Assembly: GCF_003205615.1 (NCBI RefSeq)
Contig: NZ_PYBV01000005.1
Span: 179,452 to 243,451, forward strand
Length of the DNA: 64,000 bases
Direction of reading: 5' to 3'
DNA from: Micromonospora arborensis
Lineage (GTDB): Bacteria > Actinomycetota > Actinomycetes > Mycobacteriales > Micromonosporaceae
In this document: positions 25,594-34,249 of the stretch, one piece after another
Layout: the number at the start of each line of letters is the position of its first letter
How positions within the stretch are numbered: the stretch's first letter is position 1
Made by a program: the position numbers and the translations under genes
Notes under the pieces: generated by a model
Told to the model about the DNA's origin: nothing
Seen by the model: the letters and a program-made list of their open reading frames with translations, nothing else
Databases searched by the model: none

Positions 25594-26814
25594 ATGGGTA
25601 TGACGCGGCGCGGCGCTCTCATGGTCACGGCATCGTCGCTCTTCGCGGGCGCCGTCGGGTGTGGGGCGCCGGACAGCCCCGGCAAGTCCTCGGGCGACAC
25701 CACGGGCGAGGTGCCGGAGCGGCCCGGTAAGGCCGTCACGCTCAACGTTCTCGACGTTGCCGGCAACCTGCAACTGACACAGGGGATGATCGACGAGTTC
25801 GTCTCCAAGAACTCCGGGGTGATCTCCCGGGTGACCTATTCGAAGGCGCCGGCACCCGAGCTGGCCGGCAAGATCAAGGCTCAGCAGGGCGCGGACCGGG
25901 TGGACATCGGTCTCGTGCTGACCGGCGTCGACGGTCTGGCCGCGGGGATCGAGCAGGGCCTCTGGATCGACGTGTTGCCGAAGTTCCAGGACCGCCTCAG
26001 CGGCATGGGGAACTACCTGCAACCGGCCGCCGCGATGCAGCAACTCGCCGGCAACGCCGGCGTCACGGTCACCTACTACCCGTCCGGTCCGCTGCTCGAA
26101 TACCTGCCGTCCCGGCTGCCGACGCCGCCGACCAGCGCGGAAGCCCTGCTCGCCTGGGCCAAGGGCAACCCCAAGAAGTTTCAGTACGCCCGGCCGGCCA
26201 ACTCCGGCCCCGGCCGGACGTTCCTGATGGGCCTGCCCTACATCCTGGGCGACACGAACCCCAAGGATCCGACGGCGGGGTGGGACAAGACGTGGGCCTT
26301 CCTCAAGGAGCTGGGCCAGTACGTCGACTACTACCCGTCCGGCACCACCGAGACGATGAAGAACCTCGCCAACGGCACCGCTCACCTGATCGTCAGCACG
26401 ACCGGCTGGGACATCAACCCCCGAGTGCTGGGCACCGTGCCCAAGGAGGCCAGGATCGCCACGATCGACGGTTTCCACTGGGTCACCGACGCGCACTACG
26501 CCGTGCTGCCCAAGGGCATCTCGACCGACACGCAGGCCGCGGTGCTCGCCCTGCTCGCGTTCATGCTCACTCCCGAGCAGCAGGCGAAGGCGTACGACGA
26601 GGGCTACTTCTACCCGGGGCCGGCGGTGAAGGACGTCGGGCTGTCGTCGGCGCCACAGAAGAGCCAGGACGCGATCCGGGAGTTCGGCCGTTCCGAGTAC
26701 GACGCGCTGATCGCCGGAAACCCGACCGAGGTCCCGCTCGACGCGAAGAGCCTCGTGGCGGCGTTCAACCGGTGGGACCGCGAGATCGGCGGCGGGAAGG
26801 TCAAGCAGGGATGA
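25594..26814 (+). CDS. ABC transporter solute-binding lipoprotein
   Basis: This 406-residue extracellular binding protein has the signal peptide MGMTRRGALMVTASSLFAGA with lipobox AVGC (Cys23) and twin arginines, so Tat or Sec export is possible. The mature domain is a family 1/PotD-like fold (VTLNVLDVAGNLQLTQGMIDE.., WAFLKELGQYVDYYPSGTTET, VTDAHYAVLPKGIS). AAGGGA precedes the ATG. The stop overlaps the next ATG (ATGA at 26811-26814). The ligand is inferred to be a uronate or oligosaccharide from its neighbours; polyamine-type fold similarity alone would not predict that. Confidence 0.9.
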   Translation: MGMTRRGALMVTASSLFAGAVGCGAPDSPGKSSGDTTGEVPERPGKAVTLNVLDVAGNLQLTQGMIDEFVSKNSGVISRVTYSKAPAPELAGKIKAQQGADRVDIGLVLTGVDGLAAGIEQGLWIDVLPKFQDRLSGMGNYLQPAAAMQQLAGNAGVTVTYYPSGPLLEYLPSRLPTPPTSAEALLAWAKGNPKKFQYARPANSGPGRTFLMGLPYILGDTNPKDPTAGWDKTWAFLKELGQYVDYYPSGTTETMKNLANGTAHLIVSTTGWDINPRVLGTVPKEARIATIDGFHWVTDAHYAVLPKGISTDTQAAVLALLAFMLTPEQQAKAYDEGYFYPGPAVKDVGLSSAPQKSQDAIREFGRSEYDALIAGNPTEVPLDAKSLVAAFNRWDREIGGGKVKQG

Positions 26815-27923
26815 GCGCCTTCTCCCAGCTGCGGTTGGACGGTGTGTCCCGTCGGTTCGGCGGCCAGGACGCGCTCACCGAGCTGGACCTGACGATCGAG
26901 ACGGGCGAGTTCATCGCCCTGCTCGGCCCGTCCGGCTGCGGCAAGTCGACCGCGTTGAACTGCCTGGCGGGGCTCCTGCCGCTGACCCAGGGGAGCATCT
27001 GGCAGGACGAGCGCCGGATCGACACGCTGCCACCGGAGCGCCGCGGCTTCGGCATGGTGTTCCAGAGCTACGCCCTCTTCCCCCACCTGACGGTCCGGGC
27101 GAACATCGCCTTCGGCCTGCGCATGCGGCGGCTGCCGAAGGAGGAGACGCGTCGGCGTACCGAGGAGGCGGTGCGGCTGGTGCGCCTCGAGGACCACGTC
27201 GACAAGCTGCCCGGCCAGCTCTCGGGTGGTCAGCAGCAACGGGTCGCCATCGCCCGCGCCGTCGTGTTCGAGCCGTCGCTCGTGCTGATGGACGAGCCGT
27301 TGAGCAACCTCGACGCCAAACTGCGTCTGGAGATGCGTACCGAGATCCGTCGGCTGCACCAGTCGTTGGGGCTCACCACCGTCTACGTCACCCACGACCA
27401 GGAGGAGGCGCTCTCCCTGGCCGACCGGCTGGTCGTGCTGCGGGAGGGGCGGGTGCAGCAGATCGGGTCGCCGCGTGAGTTGCACACCCGGCCGGCGAAC
27501 TGGCACGTCGCCGACTTCATGGGCTACCGCAACCTGTGGCGGGGGCGGGTGGAGCAGGTGGACGGCACCCGGGCCGCGGTCGAGTCGTCCGGCCACCGGC
27601 TGCTCGGCGAGGCCATCGGGGACCTCCCCGCCCGGTCGGACGTGATGGTCGCGGTACGCCCCGAGGACATCCGCGTCGACGGCCCCGGCGAGACCCCGAA
27701 CGCGATGTCGGCGACCATCGAGGTGGTGGAGTATCAGGGCCGCGAGTTGGCGGCCGAGGCGCGTACCGACAGCGGTCAGCTCGTGCACCTGCGTACCGAG
27801 CAGCGGGTCGCGCCGGGCGACCAGGTGAAGCTCTCCATGGATCCGCAGCGGCTTCTCGTCTATCCCGCCGGCGCGACGCGGGAGACCGACCGCCTCGTGG
27901 ACGCCTCGGGGGCGGTGCGGTGA
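26811..27923 (+). CDS. ABC transporter ATP-binding protein (PotA/UgpC-like)
   Basis: This 370-residue cytoplasmic ATPase energises the importer. It has Walker A GPSGCGKST, Q-loop VFQSYALFPHLT, signature [14 protein letters not shown], Walker B LVLMDEPLSNLDA and H-loop VYVTHD. A C-terminal TOBE region (from about residue 240) is typical of importers with regulatory domains. The ATG overlaps the binding-protein stop, and its own stop overlaps the next GTG (GTGA), so the genes are translationally coupled. Confidence 0.95.
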   Translation: MSAFSQLRLDGVSRRFGGQDALTELDLTIETGEFIALLGPSGCGKSTALNCLAGLLPLTQGSIWQDERRIDTLPPERRGFGMVFQSYALFPHLTVRANIAFGLRMRRLPKEETRRRTEEAVRLVRLEDHVDKLPGQLSGGQQQRVAIARAVVFEPSLVLMDEPLSNLDAKLRLEMRTEIRRLHQSLGLTTVYVTHDQEEALSLADRLVVLREGRVQQIGSPRELHTRPANWHVADFMGYRNLWRGRVEQVDGTRAAVESSGHRLLGEAIGDLPARSDVMVAVRPEDIRVDGPGETPNAMSATIEVVEYQGRELAAEARTDSGQLVHLRTEQRVAPGDQVKLSMDPQRLLVYPAGATRETDRLVDASGAVR

Positions 27924-28819
27924 GCGGCTCCGGGCCCGGCAGACCGTTGGCGCACTGGCAGCACCGTCTCGCCGAGCGGGGCATCGATCGTCAGCTCTGG
28001 TTGCTGGTGCCAGCCCTGGTCTTCGTCATCGCCCTGTTCCTCTACCCGTTCTTCTACGGTCTGACGCTCTCGTTCCAGCCGACCGACGGCGGGCCGCTGA
28101 GCGACTACGCCCGGTTCTTCTCCGACTCCTACGAGCGGGGCACGATCTGGATCACGCTGCGGATCGCGTTGCCCGCCGCGTTGCTGAACGTCCTCGCCGC
28201 CGTGCCGATCGCCTACCGGATGCGCGGCCGGTTCCGGGGCAAGCGGCTGGTCACCACACTGCTGGTCGTCCCGATCACGCTCGGCACGGTCCTCACCGCC
28301 CAGGGGCTGCTGAACTTCCTCGGCCCGACCGGCTGGTTCAACCGGATCCTGCTCGCGGGGAACCTCGTCGACGAGCCGGTGCGGCTGACCCACAACTACT
28401 GGGGCGTGTTCTTCTCACTGGTGATCACCGGTTTCCCGTTCGCGTTCCTGCTGGTGCTCTCCTACCTCTCCGGGATCGACCCGACCCTGGAACGGGCGGC
28501 CGCGACGCTGGGAGCGGACTGGCGTCGCCGGTTCACCATGATCACCCTCCCGCTGCTGATGCCGGGCCTGGCCACGACCTTCTGCCTGACGTTCGTGCTG
28601 GCGTTCAGCGTGTTCCCGTCGGCCGTCCTGGTCGGCAATCCGGCCGGTGAGACGCGGGTCATCTCGCTCGCCGCCTACCAGGCGGCCTACGAGCAGTACG
28701 ACTACCCGTACGCGTCGGCGATCGCGATGATCATGGGGTTCGTCGAGCTGGTCATCATCGCGCTGGTCCTGGCCGCGCGCAGCCGTTTCTACACAGGCTC
28801 CACCGGAGGCAAGGGCTGA
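27920..28819 (+). CDS. ABC transporter permease 1 (PotB-like)
   Basis: This 299-residue inner-membrane subunit has six predicted helices, starting with LWLLVPALVFVIALFLYPFFYG. The EAA-like loop interacting with the ATPase reads ERAAATLGADWRRRFTMITLPLLMPGL. The GTG start overlaps the ATPase stop, and its stop overlaps the next ATG as TGATG. Confidence 0.93.
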   Translation: MSGSGPGRPLAHWQHRLAERGIDRQLWLLVPALVFVIALFLYPFFYGLTLSFQPTDGGPLSDYARFFSDSYERGTIWITLRIALPAALLNVLAAVPIAYRMRGRFRGKRLVTTLLVVPITLGTVLTAQGLLNFLGPTGWFNRILLAGNLVDEPVRLTHNYWGVFFSLVITGFPFAFLLVLSYLSGIDPTLERAAATLGADWRRRFTMITLPLLMPGLATTFCLTFVLAFSVFPSAVLVGNPAGETRVISLAAYQAAYEQYDYPYASAIAMIMGFVELVIIALVLAARSRFYTGSTGGKG

Positions 28820-29706
28820 TGGCAACGATCACCCGGGCGCGACCATCGCCGCCCCCCGCCACCACCGACCGACGGCCGCGCATCACCGCGCGCCCGGCCG
28901 CCTGGGTCGTGTGGGGCGTCGTCATCTTCTTCTTCCTCAACCTGCTGGGCGTCGTGGCGTCCGTGCTGGTCAGCTCGTTCGGCCAGCGCTGGTTCGACAC
29001 CTGGTTGCCCGACGGCTACACCACCAGTTGGTACGGCCGGGCCTGGGACGAGTTCGCGCTTCTGCAGGTCATCGTCGTGACCCTGGAAGTCTCCGTACTC
29101 GTCGTGGGAGTCTCGCTGCTGATCGGTGTGCCGGCGGCCTACGTCCTCGCGCGACGGTCGTTCCCCGGCAAGCGGCTGATCTTCCTCGTGTTCCTGCTGC
29201 CCATCCTCATGCCACCGATCACGTACGGCATCCCGCTGGCGACCGTCCTCTACAAGTTCGGCCTGGCGGGGAACATGTCCGGGGTCGTGCTCGCCAATCT
29301 CGTACCATCGGTGCCCTTCGTCATTCTCACCATGACCCCCTTCATCGAGCAGATCGACCCGCGGATCGAGAGCGCCGCGCGGATGTGCGGCGCGGGACTG
29401 CGGACGGTGTTCCTCCGGGTCCTCACGCCGCTGCTCGTGCCCGGCATCCTCGCATCCGCGATCCTCGTCCTCGTGCGGACCGTCGGCATGTTCGAGCTGA
29501 CCTTCCTGACCGCGGGACCGGACTCACAGACCCTCGTGGTGGCGCTCTACTACTCGATGTCCGCGTCCGGGATCAGGGCGCAGCAGTCGGTCGACGCGAT
29601 GGCGGTCATCTACACCTCGATGATGCTCGTCCTGCTCGTCGTCGCACTGCGCTACGTCAACCCGACCCAGCTCGTGGCCCAGGTCAAGGAGGATCCCGAG
29701 CACTGA
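28819..29706 (+). CDS. ABC transporter permease 2 (PotC-like)
   Basis: This 295-residue permease has six predicted helices after a Pro/Arg-rich N-terminus. The EAA-like loop reads IESAARMCGAGLRTVFLRVLTPLLVPGI. It is the last gene of the four-gene importer operon and converges with the FGGY kinase gene 27 bp away. Confidence 0.93.
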   Translation: MATITRARPSPPPATTDRRPRITARPAAWVVWGVVIFFFLNLLGVVASVLVSSFGQRWFDTWLPDGYTTSWYGRAWDEFALLQVIVVTLEVSVLVVGVSLLIGVPAAYVLARRSFPGKRLIFLVFLLPILMPPITYGIPLATVLYKFGLAGNMSGVVLANLVPSVPFVILTMTPFIEQIDPRIESAARMCGAGLRTVFLRVLTPLLVPGILASAILVLVRTVGMFELTFLTAGPDSQTLVVALYYSMSASGIRAQQSVDAMAVIYTSMMLVLLVVALRYVNPTQLVAQVKEDPEH

Positions 29707-29733
29707 GGCCCGGCGGCGCGCAGGCCCCTGCGG

Positions 29734-31317
29734 TCAACCGCCGACGGTGTCCCGTGGCGTCGTGCTGGCCCGCCAGTCGACGCCCGGACCGGCGGTGACC
29801 TCGTCGAGGATCTCGCCCAGGCGGCCCACGACCGTGACGAGGGTGGGCAGCTTCGCGCGCAGGCCACGGTAGGCCGTGGCGAGGCTCTCATCGACCGTGA
29901 TCGGCTCGCTGTGGGCCCCCTCGGGGTCGAGCAGGGCGACCGCCTCCTTGAGATCGGAGGCGAGGCCGATCGCGAAGAGCCCGAGCGCGGCCGCACCGAG
30001 GGCGGCGTCCTCGGCCTCGCCCGCGACCTGGGCTGGACAATCCAGGACCGCGGCCATCACCTCGCGCCACAACGGCGCACGGAAGGCGCCGCCGGTCAGC
30101 CGTACGCCGCTGATCGGCGTCAGCTCGGCCAGACGGTCCCGGACACCGCCGAGTTGCAGGCAGACGCCCTCGACGGCGGCCCGCACCAGGTGGCCACGGG
30201 TGTGCTCGCTCCGCAATCCCAGATACGCGCCGGGTGGGCCGGACACACCGGCCGGTGCCCGGTCGGCCAGCAGATACGGCAGCATCACGAGGCCGTCGCT
30301 TCCCGGAGGAATCCGCTCGGCGAGGCGCAGGAGCGCGGGTACGAAACGGCCGTCCCCGGACGCCGGGTGCAGGTCGGGGGCGAGGGCGTGTCCGGCCCAC
30401 CGTACGACGTTGCCGCCGTTGCTGACCGATCCGCCGACCACCCAGGCGTCCTCGGTCAGCGCGGCGCAGAAGAGGGACTCGGCCGGGTCCACGAGGGGAG
30501 CGGCGACGACCGTACGCAGCGCCCCGGTAGCCCCGAGCGTCAGGCCACCGACGGTGCTGTCGATCGCGGCGGCGCCCAGGCTGCCCGACGGGCTGTCTCC
30601 CGCGCCCACGACGACGGGTGTACCGGACGGCAGGCCGACGGCCCGTCCGGCCGCCGCCGACAACGGCAGCGACGCCGTCGTGGGCAGGACGGGGGGCAGT
30701 TGGCTCTCGGACACACCGACGAGGTTGAGCACGGCCGGGCTATAGACCCGACGGTGGACGTCGAACATCCCGGTGCCGGACGCCGAGGACAGCTCGGTCA
30801 CCAGCCTTCCGGTGAGCCGGTGGAGCACGTAGTCCTTGAGGCCGATCCACCACCGCGTCGTCGTGCAGAGATGGGGCTCGTGGCGGGCGAACCACATGAG
30901 CTTGCAGAGCGGGCTCATCGGGTGCACGGGCGTCCCCGTCAACCGGTGCAGCTCCCGGCTCTGGCCGGAAGTCCACAGGTCGCGGGCTGCCTCCGACGAC
31001 CGTGAGTCCAACGAGGTCAGCAGCGGCGTCGTCGGCGTCAGCGCCGAGTCCAGCCCGATCAGGCCGTACATGGCGGAACTCAGCGCGAGCGCGACCACCT
31101 CCGGCCCGGCGGTGTCGGCGACACAGGCGGCGATGGCCTCCAGCGTGGCCGCCACGAGCACATCCGGATCCTGTACCTGCCAGCCGGGCACCGGCTGAAG
31201 CATCGGGTACGTCCGCGTCGCGACGTGCCGCACGGTGCCGTCCAGGGCGAAAGCAGCCGCCCGGACAGCCGTGGTGCCCACGTCGACTCCGAGAATGACA
31301 CGACGCCCTGGCCCCAT
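29734..31317 (-). CDS. FGGY family carbohydrate kinase, gluconokinase-like
   Basis: This 527-residue cytoplasmic kinase phosphorylates a sugar acid or sugar. Its N-terminal ATPase fold reads VILGVDVGTTAVRAAAF, and SSAMYGLIGLD and TPLLTSLDSRSSEAA resemble FGGY gluconate kinases. Later motifs include VVVGAGDSPSGSLGAAAI, TLGATGALRT, LRSEHTRGHLVRAAVEGVC and VRLTGGAFRAPLWREVMAAV. ATG at 31317 is chosen; the frame continues to TTG 31353 with ATG 31338 inside, but a probable operator occupies 31349-31362. It may phosphorylate gluconate or a uronate-derived acid released by GH67. Confidence 0.85.
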   Translation of the reverse strand: MGPGRRVILGVDVGTTAVRAAAFALDGTVRHVATRTYPMLQPVPGWQVQDPDVLVAATLEAIAACVADTAGPEVVALALSSAMYGLIGLDSALTPTTPLLTSLDSRSSEAARDLWTSGQSRELHRLTGTPVHPMSPLCKLMWFARHEPHLCTTTRWWIGLKDYVLHRLTGRLVTELSSASGTGMFDVHRRVYSPAVLNLVGVSESQLPPVLPTTASLPLSAAAGRAVGLPSGTPVVVGAGDSPSGSLGAAAIDSTVGGLTLGATGALRTVVAAPLVDPAESLFCAALTEDAWVVGGSVSNGGNVVRWAGHALAPDLHPASGDGRFVPALLRLAERIPPGSDGLVMLPYLLADRAPAGVSGPPGAYLGLRSEHTRGHLVRAAVEGVCLQLGGVRDRLAELTPISGVRLTGGAFRAPLWREVMAAVLDCPAQVAGEAEDAALGAAALGLFAIGLASDLKEAVALLDPEGAHSEPITVDESLATAYRGLRAKLPTLVTVVGRLGEILDEVTAGPGVDWRASTTPRDTVGG

Positions 31318-31348
31318 GCGCACATGGTCAGGCGGCATTCCGCACACC

Positions 31349-31362
31349 GGCAAGCGGTTGCG
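31349..31362. promoter_or_regulatory. Degenerate LacI-type operator upstream of FGGY kinase
   Basis: GGCAAGCGGTTGCG keeps the GGCAA-N4-TTGC core of the 25465 operator and differs at three of 14 positions. It lies 32 bp upstream of the kinase ATG, a position suitable for repression. Confidence 0.4.
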
Positions 31363-31416
31363 CGCAGTTGTCGTCGCGGCCGTCCGGCGTCTCTCGTCAC
31401 CGTCCGTCCGGCACCC

Positions 31417-32130
31417 TCAGACCAGGAAACTCTCTCGCATCCGCGCACCCAGATTGATCCCAGCCACGACCCGAGGGCCGGCCGGGTCGTGCACGGCGGT
31501 GGTGTTGTTGCGGCGCATCAGCTCACGGACCGCGGGTGGCAGCCGCGGCGGGTCGTCGACGGCCGCGAGGACCTGCCCGGCGCTCGTGATCAGTTGATCG
31601 GCCAGAGTGGCGGCGTCGGTGTCCACCCGCACCCGGCCGTACTCCCAGCCGGCGGTGGTGAGATCGAGCACCTCGAACACGCGGGTCAGCAGCGGGTTCG
31701 GGTCGGTCACCCGGTCGAGCCGGTGCGCCCGGCTGCCGACCACCGCGACGGCGGCAGCCACCTGCGCGTACGGGTGGAAGCCGGACGGCAACGCGAACAG
31801 CGGCCACCGCAGGGCCGGACCGGCCTCCTTCCACAGCGGCCGGTAGTTGCGGCGGTGCACCAGGAGCCGCCGGCCCGTCCGGCGGAGAATCTCCTGCGCC
31901 TGGGCCTGCAAGTCCAGGTGGGCCTCATCGGCGACCTGACCCACGACACGGGCCGCCACCACCAGGCCGTCGTCGCTGTCCAGGGTCGCGGTCAGCGTCT
32001 GGACCTGCTCGGTGAACCGGATCTGCGCATGGGCGCCGTACCGCTGCTGGACGTCGCGCAGCAGTGCCTGCTGTCGTTCCGGATCGAGCTGGACCCGCCT
32101 ACCGCCCAGCAACCGCCGGAGCCAGCGCAT
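31417..32130 (-). CDS. Uncharacterised cytoplasmic protein
   Basis: I do not recognise this 237-residue protein. It starts at ATG 32130, with GAGG four bases upstream, and begins with MRWLRRLLGGRRVQLDPE. It has an alpha/beta character with amphipathic segments (ALLRDVQQRYGAHAQIRF, LQAQAQEILRRTGRRLLV), and no signal peptide or membrane helix. The longer open frame to 32259 lacks a good ribosome site. It follows the two-component genes on the same strand, 106 bp downstream, and might share their transcript. Confidence 0.6.
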   Translation of the reverse strand: MRWLRRLLGGRRVQLDPERQQALLRDVQQRYGAHAQIRFTEQVQTLTATLDSDDGLVVAARVVGQVADEAHLDLQAQAQEILRRTGRRLLVHRRNYRPLWKEAGPALRWPLFALPSGFHPYAQVAAAVAVVGSRAHRLDRVTDPNPLLTRVFEVLDLTTAGWEYGRVRVDTDAATLADQLITSAGQVLAAVDDPPRLPPAVRELMRRNNTTAVHDPAGPRVVAGINLGARMRESFLV

Positions 32131-32236
32131 GTCGCCTCGTTTCAGCAGAGCCGTCGTGGACGGCGGCAATGTTAGTGCGTCAGACCTCCGCCGTGTGCCG
32201 ACGGGGGGTCCGGCGACCAACGGACCTCGCTGACGG

Positions 32237-32899
32237 TCACCGGCGGCGCGGAGTGACAAGTCCCGACTCGTACGCCCACACGACCAACTGGGCGCGGTCG
32301 CGGCAGTGCAGCTTCATCATCGCGCGGTTCACGTGTGTCTTGGCGGTCAACGGACTGATCACCATGCGCGCGGCGATCTCGTCGTTACTCAGCCCCCTCC
32401 CGACCAACTCGACGATCTCCTGCTCGCGCGTGGTCAGCACGTCGCGTCCGGCCGCCGGGTCGGCCGGCGGTGGGCCGGACACGAACTCGCTGATGAGCGT
32501 ACGCGTGACGGTCGGCGCGAGCAGCGCGTCGCCGCGGGCCACGACGGCGATGGCCTGCAACAGGTCGGCGGGGTCGGCGTCCTTGAGGAGGAACCCGCTG
32601 GCGCCCGCGCGGAGAGCGGCGAAGACGTAGGAGTCGAGCCCGTAGTTGGTGAGGATGAGCACGTGGGTCGCGGCGAGGCCGGGATCGGCGGCGATGCGCC
32701 TCGTGGCTTCGATGCCGTCGAGCCCCGGCATCTGCACGTCCATGAGCACCACGTCCGGGCGCAGACGTCGCGACAGCTCGACGGCCGAGCTGCCGTCGGT
32801 GGCCTCGCCGACGACCTCCAGGTCGTCCTCGGCGTCGAGCAGAGCCCGGAATCCGGCGCGCATCAACGCCTGGTCGTCGGCGAGCAGGACCCGGATCAT
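32237..32899 (-). CDS. NarL/LuxR family response regulator
   Basis: This 220-residue cytoplasmic regulator has a receiver domain (MIRVLLADDQ; phospho-acceptor Asp54 in VVLMDVQMP; LTN and K in FLLKDAD) and a C-terminal LuxR HTH (LTTREQEIVELVGRGLSNDEIAARMVIS..). It lies 76 bp after the sensor kinase gene and forms its cognate partner. The regulon is unknown; the divergent 34250 operon is a candidate. Confidence 0.95.
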   Translation of the reverse strand: MIRVLLADDQALMRAGFRALLDAEDDLEVVGEATDGSSAVELSRRLRPDVVLMDVQMPGLDGIEATRRIAADPGLAATHVLILTNYGLDSYVFAALRAGASGFLLKDADPADLLQAIAVVARGDALLAPTVTRTLISEFVSGPPPADPAAGRDVLTTREQEIVELVGRGLSNDEIAARMVISPLTAKTHVNRAMMKLHCRDRAQLVVWAYESGLVTPRRR

Positions 32900-32975
32900 G
32901 CCGGCTCCCCCCTCCGGGCGGAGCCGCCACGATCCGCGGGCGACTGAGCTCGTCGGACCTCGCGCAGGCGATCGG

Positions 32976-34106
32976 TCATGCCGGGTCGTCCAGCGGGAAG
33001 GTGGCTCGTACCGTGAACCCGTGGTCGGCGTGCGCGGCGGCCCGCAACGTGCCGCCCAGTCCGGTCACCCGTTCCCGCATGCCGCGCAGGCCCACACCGG
33101 GTGTCATCGGCCGGGCCGGTGACGCCTGACCGTCGTCGGTGACCGAGACGGTGAGCTGGGCCGGGGCGTACTCGACGTGGATGTGCGCGGTGGCCAGGCC
33201 CGCGTGGCGGGCCACGTTGGTCAGCGCCTCCTGGACGACGCGATACCCGGCCTCGTCGACCTCGGCGCGCAGGTCCCGGGGCGGACCGCTGACGGTCAGG
33301 TGCACCGGCACCCCGGCCGCCCGGGTCCGTTCGGCGAGCTCGTCCACCCGGGCCAGGCCGACGCGGTCTTCGTCGGCGGGGGAGCGCAGGACGTCGAGCG
33401 TCGTGCGCAGCTCCCGCATCGCGGCACTGCTGGCCTCCTGGATCGCCAGCAGCGTGGCAGACGGCTCCTCGCCGTGTTTGCGCGCCAGGTGCACGGCGAT
33501 CCCGGCCTGCACCTTGATCACGGAGATGCTGTGGGTCAGGGAGTCGTGCAGGTCACGGGCGATGCGCAGGCGCTCCTCCCCGGCGCGACGCAACGCCATC
33601 TCCTCGCGGGTGCGTTCGGCCTCGAGCGCCCGCTGCTCGACCTGTTCCAGGTAGGCGCGGTGCTGGCGCGCGACCAGCCCGGCGACGTTGGCCGCCAGGA
33701 ACCAGCCCAGCAGCAGGGCCGTCCGCTCGACGATCAGTTGGCCGGGCTGGTCGGCCGGCGCCACCGAGACGTCCCGGGCCAGGAACCCGCCGAGGAAGAC
33801 GAGGCTGGCCACGGCGGCGGCCGACCGGTGCCCCCGCCAGGCGGCGACGTAGACCGCGCCGAGGACGGGGAAGGCGGCGGACACCCCGGGGTGAACCCGG
33901 ACGTGGAGCGCCAGCATGGCGGCGGTCACCACGCTCAGCGCCAGCACCGGGTACCGCCGGCACACCGCCGCGGCCACCACCATGGCGAGGACCAGGGCCA
34001 CGTCGACCGCCCCGACCTGGGCGGCGTCCGGCGCGATGGCGGCGTTGCCGAGCAGGAGGGCGCCGAGGGTGAGGCCGCTGAGGGCGTACGGCAGGTCGCG
34101 ACGCAT
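32976..34106 (-). CDS. Sensor histidine kinase, HisKA_3 type
   Basis: This 376-residue membrane kinase has about five N-terminal helices (LTLGALLLGNAAI, VALVLAMVVAAAV, LALSVVTAAML etc.), a short coiled coil, a HisKA_3 domain with the phospho-acceptor His187 in IARDLHDSLTHSISVIKVQ and a HATPase_c domain (VVQEALTNVARHA, GVGLRGMRERV). ATG at 34106 precedes the first helix; the open frame to 34256 overlaps the divergent gene. It should phosphorylate the neighbouring regulator. The signal is unknown. Confidence 0.93.
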   Translation of the reverse strand: MRRDLPYALSGLTLGALLLGNAAIAPDAAQVGAVDVALVLAMVVAAAVCRRYPVLALSVVTAAMLALHVRVHPGVSAAFPVLGAVYVAAWRGHRSAAAVASLVFLGGFLARDVSVAPADQPGQLIVERTALLLGWFLAANVAGLVARQHRAYLEQVEQRALEAERTREEMALRRAGEERLRIARDLHDSLTHSISVIKVQAGIAVHLARKHGEEPSATLLAIQEASSAAMRELRTTLDVLRSPADEDRVGLARVDELAERTRAAGVPVHLTVSGPPRDLRAEVDEAGYRVVQEALTNVARHAGLATAHIHVEYAPAQLTVSVTDDGQASPARPMTPGVGLRGMRERVTGLGGTLRAAAHADHGFTVRATFPLDDPA

Positions 34107-34249
34107 GGTCGAACTGTAGAACGGGCCGTCAGCAGGCAGCATCCACCGGCCGCGGTAGGAGGGCGTACCGCGGACGCGGTATCGGCTGCCGCCCAAGTGC
34201 CTGCGGCGGCACGACGTATTCCCGGTTCGTCGAGACCAGCATCGAGCCC

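Noticed and set aside
25594-29706. Naming the ABC importer a polyamine transporter
   Set aside because: Fold similarity alone is weak evidence and the neighbours and shared operators point to carbohydrate or uronate use.
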